Assembly (NCBI GenBank): GCA_002375765.1 | Contig: DFMV01000017.1 | Coordinates: 1 to 26,815, forward strand | Source: Rhizobiales bacterium UBA3584 | GTDB taxonomy: Bacteria; Pseudomonadota; Alphaproteobacteria; Rhizobiales; Devosiaceae | Reading direction: 5' to 3' | DNA: 26,815 nt | Shown: one piece after another, positions 16,362 through 24,275 of the stretch | Position numbering within the stretch: position 1 is the stretch's first letter | Layout of the letters: each line of letters starts with the position of its first letter | Made by a program: the position numbers and the translations under genes | Notes under the pieces: generated by a model | The model's database searches: none | What the model saw: the letters and a program-made list of their open reading frames with translations, nothing else | Told to the model about the DNA's origin: nothing

Positions 16362-17639
16362 TCAGTCGCCCGCCCTCACCCACTCCGGCACACTATCGAG
16401 CCCAATCAACTCATCGAGCGTCTGCCGCGGCCGCACCGCGTGCCACTTGCCGCCATCCACCAGAACTTCGGCGATCAGCGGGCGGGTGTTGTAGGTCGAG
16501 CTCATCACCGCGCCATAGGCGCCCGCGCTCATCACAACCAGCAGGTCGCCCTCGCCCACATCGGCCATCTCCCGATCCAGCCCGAGATAATCCCCCGTCT
16601 CGCACACCGGCCCCACGATATCGGCGCGGATGGTCTCAGCCCCCGCGCCCGCTTCCTGCATGGGCAGAATATCGTGATGAGCCTCATAAAGCGTCGGGCG
16701 GATCAGATCGTTCATCGCCGCATCGACAATGACAAAGCTCTTTTTCTCTGTCTTTTTGACGTATTCGACCCGCGTCACCATCACCCCGGCATTGCCCGCG
16801 ATCAGCCGGCCAGGTTCAAGGATCACCCGGCACCCCAGAGCATCGGTGTGCCGGCGCACCAGCTTGGCGTATTCCACCGGATCGGGTGGTGGCGAATTGT
16901 CCTGTTGATAGGGAATCCCCAGCCCGCCCCCGACGTCCACATGCTCGATTGCATGTCCCGCCGCCCGCAGCCGCTCAACCAGTTCGGCCAGCAGCTTAAA
17001 GGCGTTGTCGAACGGATCGAGATCGGTGATCTGGCTGCCGATATGCATATCGACGCCCACCGCCTTCAAATTCTTGCACGCCGCGATCCGCTCATAGACC
17101 GCCTCGGCCCGCGCGTAGGGAATGCCGAACTTGTTCTCCGATTTGCCCGTCGAAATCTTGGCGTGGGTTTTCGCGTCCACATCGGGATTGATCCGCACCG
17201 AAACCGGCGCGATTTTGTCCATCTCGGCCGCCACCGCGTTGAGCCGTTCCAGCTCGGGCTCGCTTTCGACGTTAAAGCACAAGATCCCCACGTCCAACGC
17301 CCGCCGCATCTCGGCCCGGCTCTTGCCGACGCCCGAAAAGATGATTTTTTCCGCCGGGATCCCCGCCCGCAGCGCCCGCTCGAGCTCACCGAGCGACACC
17401 ACATCCGCCCCGATGCCCTTTTGCGCGGCAATGGCCAGCATCGCCTGGTTCGAATTGGCCTTCATGGCATAGGCGACCAGCGTGTCGGTGCCGGAAAACG
17501 CCCCCATCATCACGTCGATATGCCGGGTAAACGTCGCCCGCGAATAGCAATAGAACGGCGTGCCGATCTCCTCGGCCACCGCCGTCAGATCGACATCCTC
17601 GGCAAACATCCAGCCGCCGCGATAGGTAAAATGATGCAC
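16362..17639 (-). CDS. lysA: Diaminopimelate decarboxylase
   Basis: PLP-dependent enzyme converting meso-diaminopimelate to L-lysine, the last step of lysine synthesis, in the cytoplasm. The 425 residues match the family length. The PLP lysine is K60 (YAMKANSN), the phosphate-binding glycine-rich loop is GGGLGIPY, the EPGR motif and the active-site CETGD segment are present, and the C-terminal YNTRPLIAEVLV fits. The start is GTG (VHHFTYRGG), which aligns with the usual N-terminus; no nearby ATG exists. It lies 3 bp after the argH stop, so the two are co-transcribed. In many relatives, as I remember them, a small lipoprotein gene sits between argH and lysA; there is no room for one here. Confidence 0.97.
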   Translation of the reverse strand: MHHFTYRGGWMFAEDVDLTAVAEEIGTPFYCYSRATFTRHIDVMMGAFSGTDTLVAYAMKANSNQAMLAIAAQKGIGADVVSLGELERALRAGIPAEKIIFSGVGKSRAEMRRALDVGILCFNVESEPELERLNAVAAEMDKIAPVSVRINPDVDAKTHAKISTGKSENKFGIPYARAEAVYERIAACKNLKAVGVDMHIGSQITDLDPFDNAFKLLAELVERLRAAGHAIEHVDVGGGLGIPYQQDNSPPPDPVEYAKLVRRHTDALGCRVILEPGRLIAGNAGVMVTRVEYVKKTEKKSFVIVDAAMNDLIRPTLYEAHHDILPMQEAGAGAETIRADIVGPVCETGDYLGLDREMADVGEGDLLVVMSAGAYGAVMSSTYNTRPLIAEVLVDGGKWHAVRPRQTLDELIGLDSVPEWVRAGD

Positions 17640-17642
17640 CGA

Positions 17643-19025
17643 TTAATTCCCCAGCCGCTCGCGCCAGCCTGTCACCTGCGCCTTGACGTTTGCCGGCGAC
17701 GTCCCGCCAAAACTCGTCCGCGACTTGACCGAATTTTCCACCCCCAGCACCTTGAACACCTGGCTGGTGATGCGCTCGTCGATTTCCTTGAAATCCTCGA
17801 TGGTCAACCCTTCCAGCCCGCAGCCCTTGGCCTCGGCCGTCGCCACCGCGCGCCCGGTGATGTGGTGCGCATCGCGGAACGGAACGTTCGCCGCCCGCAC
17901 CAGCCAGTCGGCCAGGTCGGTCGCCGTCGAAAACCCGGCCCCCGCCGCCGCCGCCATCTTTTCGCGATTGACGGTGAGATCGCCCATCATCCCGGTCATC
18001 GCCGCCAGCGCCAGCGAGAAATTATCGAGCGCGTCAAACGCGATTTCCTTGTCTTCCTGCATGTCCTTTGAATAGGCCAGCGGCAGCCCCTTCATCACCA
18101 TCAAAAGCGATGTGAACGCCGCAAAAATCCGCCCCACCTTGGCCCGGATCAGCTCTGCCGCGTCCGGATTGCGCTTTTGCGGCATGATCGAAGACCCGGT
18201 GGAAAACTTGTCGGAAAGCCGCACAAACGCAAACTGCGCCGACGACCAGATCACCAGCTCTTCGGAAAGCCGCGACAGATGCATCGCACAGATCGACGCC
18301 GCCGAAAGCGTTTCGAGGATGAAGTCGCGGTCCGAGACCGCATCGAGCGAATTGGCCATCGGCCGATCGAACCCCAGCGCCTGCGCCGTCATCTCCCGAT
18401 CGATCGGAAACGAAGTCCCCGCAAGCGCTGCCGCCCCCAGCGGGCTTTCATTGAGCCGCGCCCGCGCATCGAGGAGCCGCCCCTTGTCGCGCTCGAGCAT
18501 TTCCACATAGGCCAGCATATGATGCCCGAAGGTCACCGGCTGGGCGCTCTGCAGATGCGTGAACCCTGGCATCACGCTGTCCGCTTCGGCCTCGGCTTTC
18601 TCGACCAAGACCTTTTGCAGCGTCTCGACCTGCGCGGCCAGCATGTCCAGCCCATCGCGCACATAGAGCTTGAAATCGGTCGCCACCTGATCGTTGCGCG
18701 AGCGTGCCGTGTGCAGTCGCCCGGCCGGCTCCCCGATCAGATCCTTGAGGCGGCTTTCCACGTTCATATGGATGTCTTCGAGCGCTCGCGAGAAGGTGAA
18801 CTCCCCCGCCTCGATTTCCCCCCGAACTGTCTCTAGACCGGAGATGATGGCATCCTTATCGTCGCGCGTCAGAATGCCGGCTGCCTCCAGCATCGTGGCA
18901 TGCGCTATCGATCCGGCGATGTCATGCTTGTAAAGGCGCTTGTCGAAGCCGATAGAAGCGTTGATCTCTTCCATGATGGCGTCGGGGCCGGAGGAAAACC
19001 GGCCTCCCCACATGCGATTGCTCAT
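17643..19025 (-). CDS. argH: Argininosuccinate lyase
   Basis: Cytoplasmic tetrameric enzyme that splits argininosuccinate into arginine and fumarate, the last step of arginine synthesis. The 460 residues fit the family. It begins [15 protein letters not shown], has [13 protein letters not shown], the [16 protein letters not shown] segment with the catalytic His, and the superfamily signature [11 protein letters not shown] holding the loop serine. It is followed directly by lysA and is divergent from the TlpA-like gene at 19066, with only 40 bp between the starts. Confidence 0.98.
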   Translation of the reverse strand: MSNRMWGGRFSSGPDAIMEEINASIGFDKRLYKHDIAGSIAHATMLEAAGILTRDDKDAIISGLETVRGEIEAGEFTFSRALEDIHMNVESRLKDLIGEPAGRLHTARSRNDQVATDFKLYVRDGLDMLAAQVETLQKVLVEKAEAEADSVMPGFTHLQSAQPVTFGHHMLAYVEMLERDKGRLLDARARLNESPLGAAALAGTSFPIDREMTAQALGFDRPMANSLDAVSDRDFILETLSAASICAMHLSRLSEELVIWSSAQFAFVRLSDKFSTGSSIMPQKRNPDAAELIRAKVGRIFAAFTSLLMVMKGLPLAYSKDMQEDKEIAFDALDNFSLALAAMTGMMGDLTVNREKMAAAAGAGFSTATDLADWLVRAANVPFRDAHHITGRAVATAEAKGCGLEGLTIEDFKEIDERITSQVFKVLGVENSVKSRTSFGGTSPANVKAQVTGWRERLGN

Positions 19026-19065
19026 CGGCGCCTCTTACTTAAATAAATTTGCGAGTGATGGTTTT

Positions 19066-19713
19066 ATGGATCAGGACGAAAAGCGAAAATCACCCCGCCC
19101 CATCATCCTTGGCACGGGCCTTTTCGCAGCGGCGGTAGGTATAGCCGTGGCCGTCTGGGTTAGCAATGGCGGCGCCAACGCCGCGACCTGCCCGGTGCGC
19201 GCCGAGGCCGCACAAGCCATCGACGATGCCGCAACCGGCGAACTCGCCGCTCTTTTACCCTCGTCCCAATGGCGCGACTATTCCGATCTTGCCTTCCAGG
19301 ACGAGGATGGAAACCCCGTCACGCTCGCCGATTTCGCCGGTAAGAAGCTGCTGATCAATTTCTGGGCCACCTGGTGCGCGCCCTGCCGCGAGGAAATGCC
19401 CTTCCTCGATGCGCTCCAAGCCCAATATGGCGGGGACGATTTCGAAGTGGTCGCCATCAGCCTCGATATCGGCGCCGACGGTCCCACCGCCGCTGCCCTG
19501 TTCCTTGAAGAGATCGGCGCGCAAAATCTCAAGCTCTTTGCCGATCCGAGCTACAAACTCTTCGAGCGCCTGCGAAATGAAGCGGTAACGCTGGGCCTCC
19601 CCGCTACCATTCTCGTCGATGATGAAGGGTGCGAGTTGGCCGTCCTCCAGGGCCCCGCCCATTGGGACACCCCCGACGGCCACAGGGTCGTCGAAACCCT
19701 TCTCGAAATCTGA
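19066..19713 (+). CDS. tlpA: TlpA-like membrane-anchored thioredoxin
   Basis: A 215-residue thiol-disulfide oxidoreductase. One N-terminal helix (about 12-32) anchors it in the inner membrane; the thioredoxin domain with WCAPC at 103-107 lies in the periplasm, where TlpA proteins reduce targets such as apocytochromes or oxidase subunits. The cis-proline is in the GLPAT segment (VTLGLPATILVD). There is an extra cysteine pair at about C42 and C187 (ATCPVR and DEGCEL), as in Bradyrhizobium TlpA, which forms a structural disulfide. The start is the ATG at 19066; the longer frame to 18940 runs inside argH. The place beside argH/lysA is usual in the order. Confidence 0.9.
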   Translation: MDQDEKRKSPRPIILGTGLFAAAVGIAVAVWVSNGGANAATCPVRAEAAQAIDDAATGELAALLPSSQWRDYSDLAFQDEDGNPVTLADFAGKKLLINFWATWCAPCREEMPFLDALQAQYGGDDFEVVAISLDIGADGPTAAALFLEEIGAQNLKLFADPSYKLFERLRNEAVTLGLPATILVDDEGCELAVLQGPAHWDTPDGHRVVETLLEI

Positions 19714-19768
19714 CCGGGCAAGGCCGAATTTCTGCTTACTAAAAATTGAGGGATCGGGCGCACACTGA

Positions 19769-20881
19769 TTGGCGGAGGAGCCGCCACCCGCGGCGGCGAA
19801 ACAGCGGATCACCAGCTTGACCGGTTCGAGCGTTGCCGTTTTGATGGTCACCGACAGTCCTGCAAGGGAGCCGCACCCGGCTGCCCACTGGTCGGCGATA
19901 GCGCGAGTCGCGCCACTGAGCGAAATCGGTGCGCTCGACCTTTCGGCCTTTTCGGCCATCCTGGTCGACGCCGATCTCTCCAGCACCGCCACCATCGACC
20001 GGCTCAAAAAGAGCCTGCAGGCCCTCGAGCGCAACATCCCACGCTACTTCCTCGTCACCGAGGGTCGGCGCGTGGAGATGGTTCAGGCCAATGTGCTCCG
20101 CGCCCACGCCACTGAAACGCGGCCGCTAACAGCCGAGGGGCTCAAGCGCCTGCTCTCGAGCACCTTGCCCCAACCCGTCGACGAGGCGGCCGACACGTCA
20201 AGCGCTGCCATAGCTCGGGCGGCCTCCAGGGCCCTCGGCAGCGCCTTTGAATCACTCCGGTCCAACACCGCCCTTGATTCAACCACCGTCGCCAGGGCCA
20301 GCAACGACATCGTCGACAGTGTCGGCGCGGGCGGGCTCGGTCAATGGCTCGATACGGTGCGCGCCCATCACCAGGGCACCTACCAGCACTGCCTGCTGGT
20401 CACCGGCGTCCTCACCAATTTCGCCCAGAAAGTCGGCATGAGCCAGGCCGATGTCTCCAAGCTCACCACCGCCGGCCTCCTCCACGACATCGGCAAGGCC
20501 ACGATCCCCGTCGCCATCCTCGAAAAACCCGGCAAGCTCTCCGCTGAAGAATTTGCCGAGATCGCGCGCCACCCGATCGAAGGCTTTGACTATCTTACCG
20601 CCCACGCCGATCTCAGCCCCGATATTCTAGCCGCCGTCCGGGGCCACCACGAATATCTCGACGGCAGCGGCTACCCCGATGGCCTCATGGCCTCCCAGAT
20701 CGGCGATCTCACCCGCATCGTCACCATCTGCGATATCTATGGCGCACTCAGCGAACGCCGCGCCTACAAGCCCGCCATGCCTCCCGCCCAGGCGCTGGCC
20801 ATCCTCGAAGACATGTGCGTCGCCGGCAAGCTCGAAACCGCCCTCGTCCGCGCCCTGCGCCAGGCGGTGGAGACGGGCTAG
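19769..20881 (+). CDS. HD-GYP domain protein, probable cyclic-di-GMP phosphodiesterase
   Basis: A 370-residue protein. The N-terminal part (about 20-115) looks like a degenerate receiver or sensor domain without a clear phospho-acceptor pocket. The C-terminal HD-GYP domain (about 195-350) has HDIGK (239-243), the ILEKPGKLSAEE segment, HP (268-269), HHEYLDGSGYP (293-303) and the D.Y.AL..RRAYKP ending, so metal and GYP residues look intact. It should hydrolyse cyclic di-GMP, affecting motility and surface attachment; the nearby YjfB-like motility gene fits. The start is unclear: the TTG at 19769 is the only upstream option before M26, and a GGAGGAG just after it suits no start codon. Confidence 0.88.
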   Translation: MAEEPPPAAAKQRITSLTGSSVAVLMVTDSPAREPHPAAHWSAIARVAPLSEIGALDLSAFSAILVDADLSSTATIDRLKKSLQALERNIPRYFLVTEGRRVEMVQANVLRAHATETRPLTAEGLKRLLSSTLPQPVDEAADTSSAAIARAASRALGSAFESLRSNTALDSTTVARASNDIVDSVGAGGLGQWLDTVRAHHQGTYQHCLLVTGVLTNFAQKVGMSQADVSKLTTAGLLHDIGKATIPVAILEKPGKLSAEEFAEIARHPIEGFDYLTAHADLSPDILAAVRGHHEYLDGSGYPDGLMASQIGDLTRIVTICDIYGALSERRAYKPAMPPAQALAILEDMCVAGKLETALVRALRQAVETG

Positions 20882-20921
20882 GGGCCATATCCAGTACACG
20901 GCCGCTCAAAAACCCCTCACA

Positions 20922-20965
20922 CCCAAGGAGAAAGAAGGCCGGCAGGCCGGTGAGGGAGCCTTGGG
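20922..20965. repeat. Palindromic element downstream of the HD-GYP gene
   Basis: CCCAAGG at 20922-20928 pairs with CCTTGGG at 20959-20965. The 30-base loop holds CCGGC-A-GGCCGG pairing and a GTGAGGG that also complements CCCCTCAC just before the first arm, so alternative folds exist. It may terminate the HD-GYP transcript or be a dispersed palindromic repeat; only one copy is seen here. Confidence 0.35.
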
Positions 20966-21015
20966 CGCCAGCCAATCCCCTCACCTCTGCAAGACAGAGC
21001 AAAAGATGACCGACC

Positions 21016-21228
21016 TTAGGCGCTCTTGTCGATCTGATGGGTTGGCTCGGCTTTGGCCGACACGGGCGCGTCGAGCCGCTCGATAGCCTTCTCGATCATC
21101 ATCGCCCCACGCTCCCTGGCAATCAGCGCCGTTGTGGCCTCAAGATTGCCGGCCTCGATCCTGGCCATGCGGTGCAAAAGGATTTCGGCCGAATGCTGGA
21201 TCAGGATCAATATACCCTCGCGGCTCAC
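21016..21228 (-). CDS. Hypothetical small protein
   Basis: A 70-codon frame I do not recognise. It is helical and charged (HRMARIEAGNLEATTAL, ARERGAMMIEKAIERLD) with a low-complexity tail ending THQIDKSA. That tail, a helix then Ala/Pro-rich linker then N/Q-[VI]-D-K-[RS]-A, resembles the end of the YjfB-like protein encoded just upstream (21469-21657), so the two may be distant tandem paralogues. The start is a GTG with no good ribosome site; the terminal repeat of the inserted element ends 4 bases upstream of it, and an in-frame TAG provided by the element's edge blocks any longer version. The gene may therefore be silenced or poorly translated. Confidence 0.45.
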   Translation of the reverse strand: MSREGILILIQHSAEILLHRMARIEAGNLEATTALIARERGAMMIEKAIERLDAPVSAKAEPTHQIDKSA

Positions 21229-21231
21229 GCT

Positions 21232-21472
21232 CTAGGTTGCGTGGACAGTCAGGTCAGGGCGAGCCGAAAGTGGCGATTTTCGAGAGTGATGACCGGCCAC
21301 AGAAGATCCAGTGGACCTTCTGTAGGGAAGAACGCCCGGCGAACTTAAGCTCGCGGGCTATGAGCGGAGCGTACATTGGGTACGTGAGCACCGGAAGCGC
21401 AGACCCGAAGGGCCACGTCAGCGAATATTGCCACTTGCAGGCCGCCATCACCTGACTGTCCATGCAACCTAG
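21232..21472. mobile_element. MITE-like element with long terminal inverted repeats
   Basis: The ends 21232-21254 and 21450-21472 are inverted repeats of 23 bp with one mismatch (CTAGGTTGC[G/A]TGGACAGTC, then AGGT). Weaker symmetry, about three bases in four, continues to about 50 bp from each end. Both ends carry CTAG, which could be the 4-bp target duplication, as made by some IS5-type transposases, leaving a 233-bp core. Inside are clean hairpins at 21300-21322, 21334-21358 and 21370-21384. No transposase is encoded; the frame that crosses it (21254-21688) merely extends the neighbour gene. It sits exactly between two small minus-strand genes. Non-autonomous movement by a transposase encoded elsewhere is inferred. 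Confidence 0.75.
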
Positions 21473-21657
21473 GCCCGCTTGTCGACATTGGCTCCCATCC
21501 CGGCGGGCGCCGGCGCCGGAGCATTCTCGACGGCCTCGGTCAGCATGGAAATCATGCTCATTTCCATTTCGTGCTGCTTTTTGACCATCAGCATCTGGGC
21601 GGTCTGAACGGTCTGGGCCTGTTTCATGGCCACCGCTGTCGCGGCAATATCGCTCAT
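21469..21657 (-). CDS. YjfB-like putative motility protein
   Basis: A 62-residue protein matching the YjfB family in length and pattern: an N-terminal helix beginning MSDIAATAVAMKQAQTVQTA, a second helix with several Met and Gln, a Pro/Ala linker and a short end with G-x-N-V-D (MGANVDKRA). Members are linked to flagellar regulons in Bacillus and other bacteria, but the mechanism is unknown. The stop TAG (21469-21471) is made from the CTAG at the end of the inserted element. Removing the element would give the same stop, so the protein is intact. An upstream, longer frame starting at 21688 is possible but does not match the family start. Confidence 0.65.
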   Translation of the reverse strand: MSDIAATAVAMKQAQTVQTAQMLMVKKQHEMEMSMISMLTEAVENAPAPAPAGMGANVDKRA

Positions 21658-21857
21658 TTTCGCCCATCCTCATCGCTTCTGCGTTCACGCCCCAATCTAA
21701 ACGCCAGCGCCTAAAAAAACCTTACCCCGAATTAACCATTGGCCCGACGGCCATCGCCGCGGCACTCCTCCGGTATTTTCTGATTTCGCATTGGGGCTGT
21801 CCCCTTCCCCAATCCACTACCCGTCACCCCGGGATGATCGCAGAGAGCAAGCCAGCG

Positions 21858-21874
21858 TGGCGCCTTGAGCGCCA
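21858..21874. terminator. Hairpin downstream of the rhomboid gene
   Basis: TGGCGC-CTTGA-GCGCCA, a perfect 6-bp stem extended by AGC/GCT with one bulge, lies 17 bp past the stop of the minus-strand rhomboid gene. No T-tract follows on the minus strand, so it is only a weak terminator candidate. Confidence 0.35.
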
Positions 21875-21890
21875 GCTCAAACGCACCGCC

Positions 21891-22571
21891 TCACCCGCCC
21901 CAAAGCGGCACCTGTCGCCGCTTGAACACCACCACCAGCGCCGCCCCGGCCACAACCCCGCCCAGGTGCACCCACCAGGCCACCCCGTCATCGCCCCAGA
22001 TGAACACATAGAAAAGCTGCGTCGCCACCCACAGCCCCAGCACCGCCCAGGCTGGCAGCGCCAGGGGAAAGGTGATGACCAGTCGGTTGAGAACGAACAC
22101 CCGCACTTTCGGATAGAGCACAAGATACGCCCCGATGATCCCCGCCACAGCGCCCGACGCTCCCACCAGCGGCCCCATCGCCTCTGGAAACAGCCACAGA
22201 TGGGCCAGCCCGCTCACCACCCCGCAGGCAATATAAAAGACCAGATATTTCCAATGCCCCATGGCGTCTTCGACATTGTCGCCGAACACCCATAAAAACA
22301 ACATGTTGGAGAGAAGGTGCAGCCAATCGGCATGCAAAAACATATAGGTGAAGACCGTCGCCTGATCGGGCAGCCAGGGCGCTGGCCCTTCCACGACCCC
22401 GCTCACCACCGCCGGGATCATCCCATAGGTGATCTGGCCGAAATAGAGCCCGTCCTGCCCGCCGGCCCATTGCATGAGGAACACGACGATATTGACCCCG
22501 ATCAATCCGTAATTGACGAAGGGCCGCTCGATATGAGCGATCTTGTTGCTGTCATAGAGCGGCAGAAACAT
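21891..22571 (-). CDS. Rhomboid-family intramembrane serine protease
   Basis: A 226-residue inner-membrane protease with six or so helices. The catalytic serine is S139 in GASGA and the partner histidine is H202 (VHLGG); the helix-2 motif HADWLHLLSN (80-89) supplies the oxyanion Asn and His. It cuts substrates within the membrane; the target is unknown. The start is the ATG at 22571 (MFLPLYDSNK), the normal family N-terminus with the D..P segment. The frame stays open for another 79 codons upstream, rich in Arg, Pro and Gly and without family similarity, so it is left out. Confidence 0.93.
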   Translation of the reverse strand: MFLPLYDSNKIAHIERPFVNYGLIGVNIVVFLMQWAGGQDGLYFGQITYGMIPAVVSGVVEGPAPWLPDQATVFTYMFLHADWLHLLSNMLFLWVFGDNVEDAMGHWKYLVFYIACGVVSGLAHLWLFPEAMGPLVGASGAVAGIIGAYLVLYPKVRVFVLNRLVITFPLALPAWAVLGLWVATQLFYVFIWGDDGVAWWVHLGGVVAGAALVVVFKRRQVPLWGG

Positions 22572-22826
22572 CGGCGCAGTCCCCGGGCTGGCGCCCGGTG
22601 TGCCGGAGCGCTTCGAACCACCCGATACCATTTTTGCACCCAGGGCGCGCGCAAAAACAAGACCATCCGCGCAGGCCGGTGCGTGCCGCGCCCGGCGCTC
22701 GAAATGTCCATTTGCGCATGGGGCGAGAGGCTTTCCGTCAGCCTCGCCGCCCCTTCGGCTATTCCGCGGGCCTGGGTCGGGCCGGCGAAGCGGTGCGGGA
22801 CGGCGCAAAAACCGTGTAGGCGAAAA

Positions 22827-23162
22827 TCAGCACCCGGCGAAAGTCACCAGCGACCCCACAACGACCAGAGGCTCAAAGCTGGTGTTCCCCTGAAGCAGGA
22901 AATAGAGCCCCACGATCATGGCGATGACCCCGAGCGTATAGACCCCGTAGTGAATCATCGCCAGACGCAACGCCGCCTTGGCCGGATTGAGTGCGTAATA
23001 GGCGCCAAACAGCGCACTGGTCACCCAGCCGAGCAGGTTGAGATGGGCGTGGGCGCCGGTGACGTTGTGGACACCGGAAATGGACATCTGCAACCCCATG
23101 CCGATGCCGACAATGAGAAAGACGATGCCGCTCTGGAAAAACAGATGCGAGACCTTGGGCAT
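22827..23162 (-). CDS. Heme-copper-oxidase-subunit-I-like small membrane protein, probably frameshifted at its C-terminus
   Basis: A 111-codon frame with three clear transmembrane helices (about 8-30, 40-60 and 70-90), a GAHAHLNLLGW segment of the type seen in cytochrome oxidase/NorB-like helices, and YYALNP. The function is unknown, and these short proteins lack the full oxidase core. The frame ends FAGC then TGA in the middle of a fourth helix. One inserted G in the GCCGGG run near 22834 would continue as VLIFAYTVFAPSRTASP and stop at TAG 22759-22761, giving about 134 residues and a complete fourth helix. So either a natural frameshift has clipped the gene or a base is missing in the assembly. 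The start is the ATG at 23162. Confidence 0.72.
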   Translation of the reverse strand: MPKVSHLFFQSGIVFLIVGIGMGLQMSISGVHNVTGAHAHLNLLGWVTSALFGAYYALNPAKAALRLAMIHYGVYTLGVIAMIVGLYFLLQGNTSFEPLVVVGSLVTFAGC

Positions 23163-23287
23163 TTTTTAAACCCTCCAGGGCGAACTCAACCTCCCCTCGA
23201 AGTCTCCGCCGCCCTGGTGCCAACAATACGCCTGAAAATTGCTTCGGAAAAGCCGATAATTCCAGGCTCACCGGGCGATACAGACCC

Positions 23288-23881
23288 TTACCCGTCCTTG
23301 GTCGTCCCCGTATTGCGCCCTGGCTCCCACAACACGTCCTTGCTCCCGTTTCCATTGGCCACCCGGCCCAGAACGAACAGCAGATCCGAAAGCCGGTTGA
23401 GATAGCGGATCGCTTCGGGGTTGAGGTCGGGCTCGGCCCTTTTGGTGGCAACGCACACCCGTTCGGCCCGCCGCGTTATGGTGCGCGCCAGATGCAGCGC
23501 CGCCGAAAGGGCCGTCCCGCCCGGCAGGACAAACGACGTCAGCGGGGTGAGCGCTTCGTTGAACGCATCGATCTGGCCCTCGAGCCATTCCACCTGCCGC
23601 GCCGTCACCCGCAACGCCGTGTAGGATCGCCCCTCATCGGGGCCGGGCGTTGCAAGATCGGACCCAAGATCGAACAGATCGTTCTGGATGCGCCCCAGCG
23701 CGTGATCGACCCGCGCCATGTCCTTGGTATTGAGCCGCGCCAGCCCGATCGCTGCGTTGGCCTCGTCCACCGTGCCATAGGCCTCGACCCGCAGGTCGTC
23801 CTTTTGCCGCCGCGGCCCGTCCACCAGCCCCGTCGTCCCGTCATCACCGGTCTTTGTGTAGATCTTGTTGAGCTTGACCAT
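23288..23881 (-). CDS. Cob(I)alamin adenosyltransferase, PduO type
   Basis: A 197-residue enzyme that transfers adenosyl from ATP to cob(I)alamin to make coenzyme B12. The N-terminus MVKLNKIYTKTGDDGTTGL is the ATP-binding K/TGDDGTT signature; VEAYGTVDEANAAIGLA, the R-x-x-x-R region (RRAERVCVA) and YLNRLSDLLFVLGR are the other family blocks. It acts as a trimer in the cytoplasm. The start is the ATG at 23881 with an AGGTAC-type site; the frame open to 24382 is unrelated sequence overlapping the small membrane gene. It follows the HIG1-type gene by 29 bp on the same strand, so they are probably co-transcribed. Confidence 0.95.
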   Translation of the reverse strand: MVKLNKIYTKTGDDGTTGLVDGPRRQKDDLRVEAYGTVDEANAAIGLARLNTKDMARVDHALGRIQNDLFDLGSDLATPGPDEGRSYTALRVTARQVEWLEGQIDAFNEALTPLTSFVLPGGTALSAALHLARTITRRAERVCVATKRAEPDLNPEAIRYLNRLSDLLFVLGRVANGNGSKDVLWEPGRNTGTTKDG

Positions 23882-23910
23882 AAATAAGTACCTGCGGTGT
23901 GGGAGCGGGA

Positions 23911-24108
23911 TCAGCGTTGAGGACCAAAGAAATACAATGCCGCCATCAGCAAGGCTACCGCTATGGCCTGCATGATGACGCGGGCCCGCATCAGCTTCTG
24001 GCTGGTGTTGCCCGACCCGCCCTTGAACATGTTGTAGAGCCCCATGCCCAAAATGATCGCCACTGCGGCCACGGCCAGGACGATCAGGATGTTGAGGGAG
24101 GTTTCCAT
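23911..24108 (-). CDS. HIG1-type twin transmembrane protein
   Basis: A 65-residue protein with two helices (about 6-26 and 43-62) joined by a short positive loop with NMFKGGSGNTSQKLMRARV, the N-[KT]-x-x-x-[KR]-L-M-R-x-R-V pattern of HIG1 domains. In mitochondria such proteins associate with respiratory complexes; in alphaproteobacteria the role is not established. The start is the ATG at 24108. It probably leads a two-gene unit with the adenosyltransferase gene. Confidence 0.85.
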   Translation of the reverse strand: METSLNILIVLAVAAVAIILGMGLYNMFKGGSGNTSQKLMRARVIMQAIAVALLMAALYFFGPQR

Positions 24109-24275
24109 GGGATCGCTTTCCTAAACTGTCTCGATACGCATGTGTAGAACACGGCATCGCTATCGGGTCATGCCCCATTTTGTCGCCCCGTTCCACCCAT
24201 CGCGGCATTGATTGCAGATATCGGGGTCCCGAACGCACCGGGCCGTAGCTTTCCACGCCTGGTTTGCGCCAGGAT

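Noticed and set aside
16440..18071. 543-residue plus-strand open frame
   Set aside because: It lies opposite lysA and argH, both fully supported; its translation is His/Arg/Pro-rich as expected for antisense of GC-rich genes.
20882..21015. CRISPR-like or tandem repeat array
   Set aside because: The repeated CCCTCAC-like words are inverted, not regularly spaced direct repeats.
21254..21688. 144-residue minus-strand frame reading through the inserted element
   Set aside because: It joins a shadow frame of the YjfB-like gene to element sequence; it does not match the family start and the element part is palindromic.
24109..24275. Cobalamin riboswitch for the adenosyltransferase unit
   Set aside because: I looked for a B12-box-like segment upstream of the HIG1/adenosyltransferase pair and saw none.
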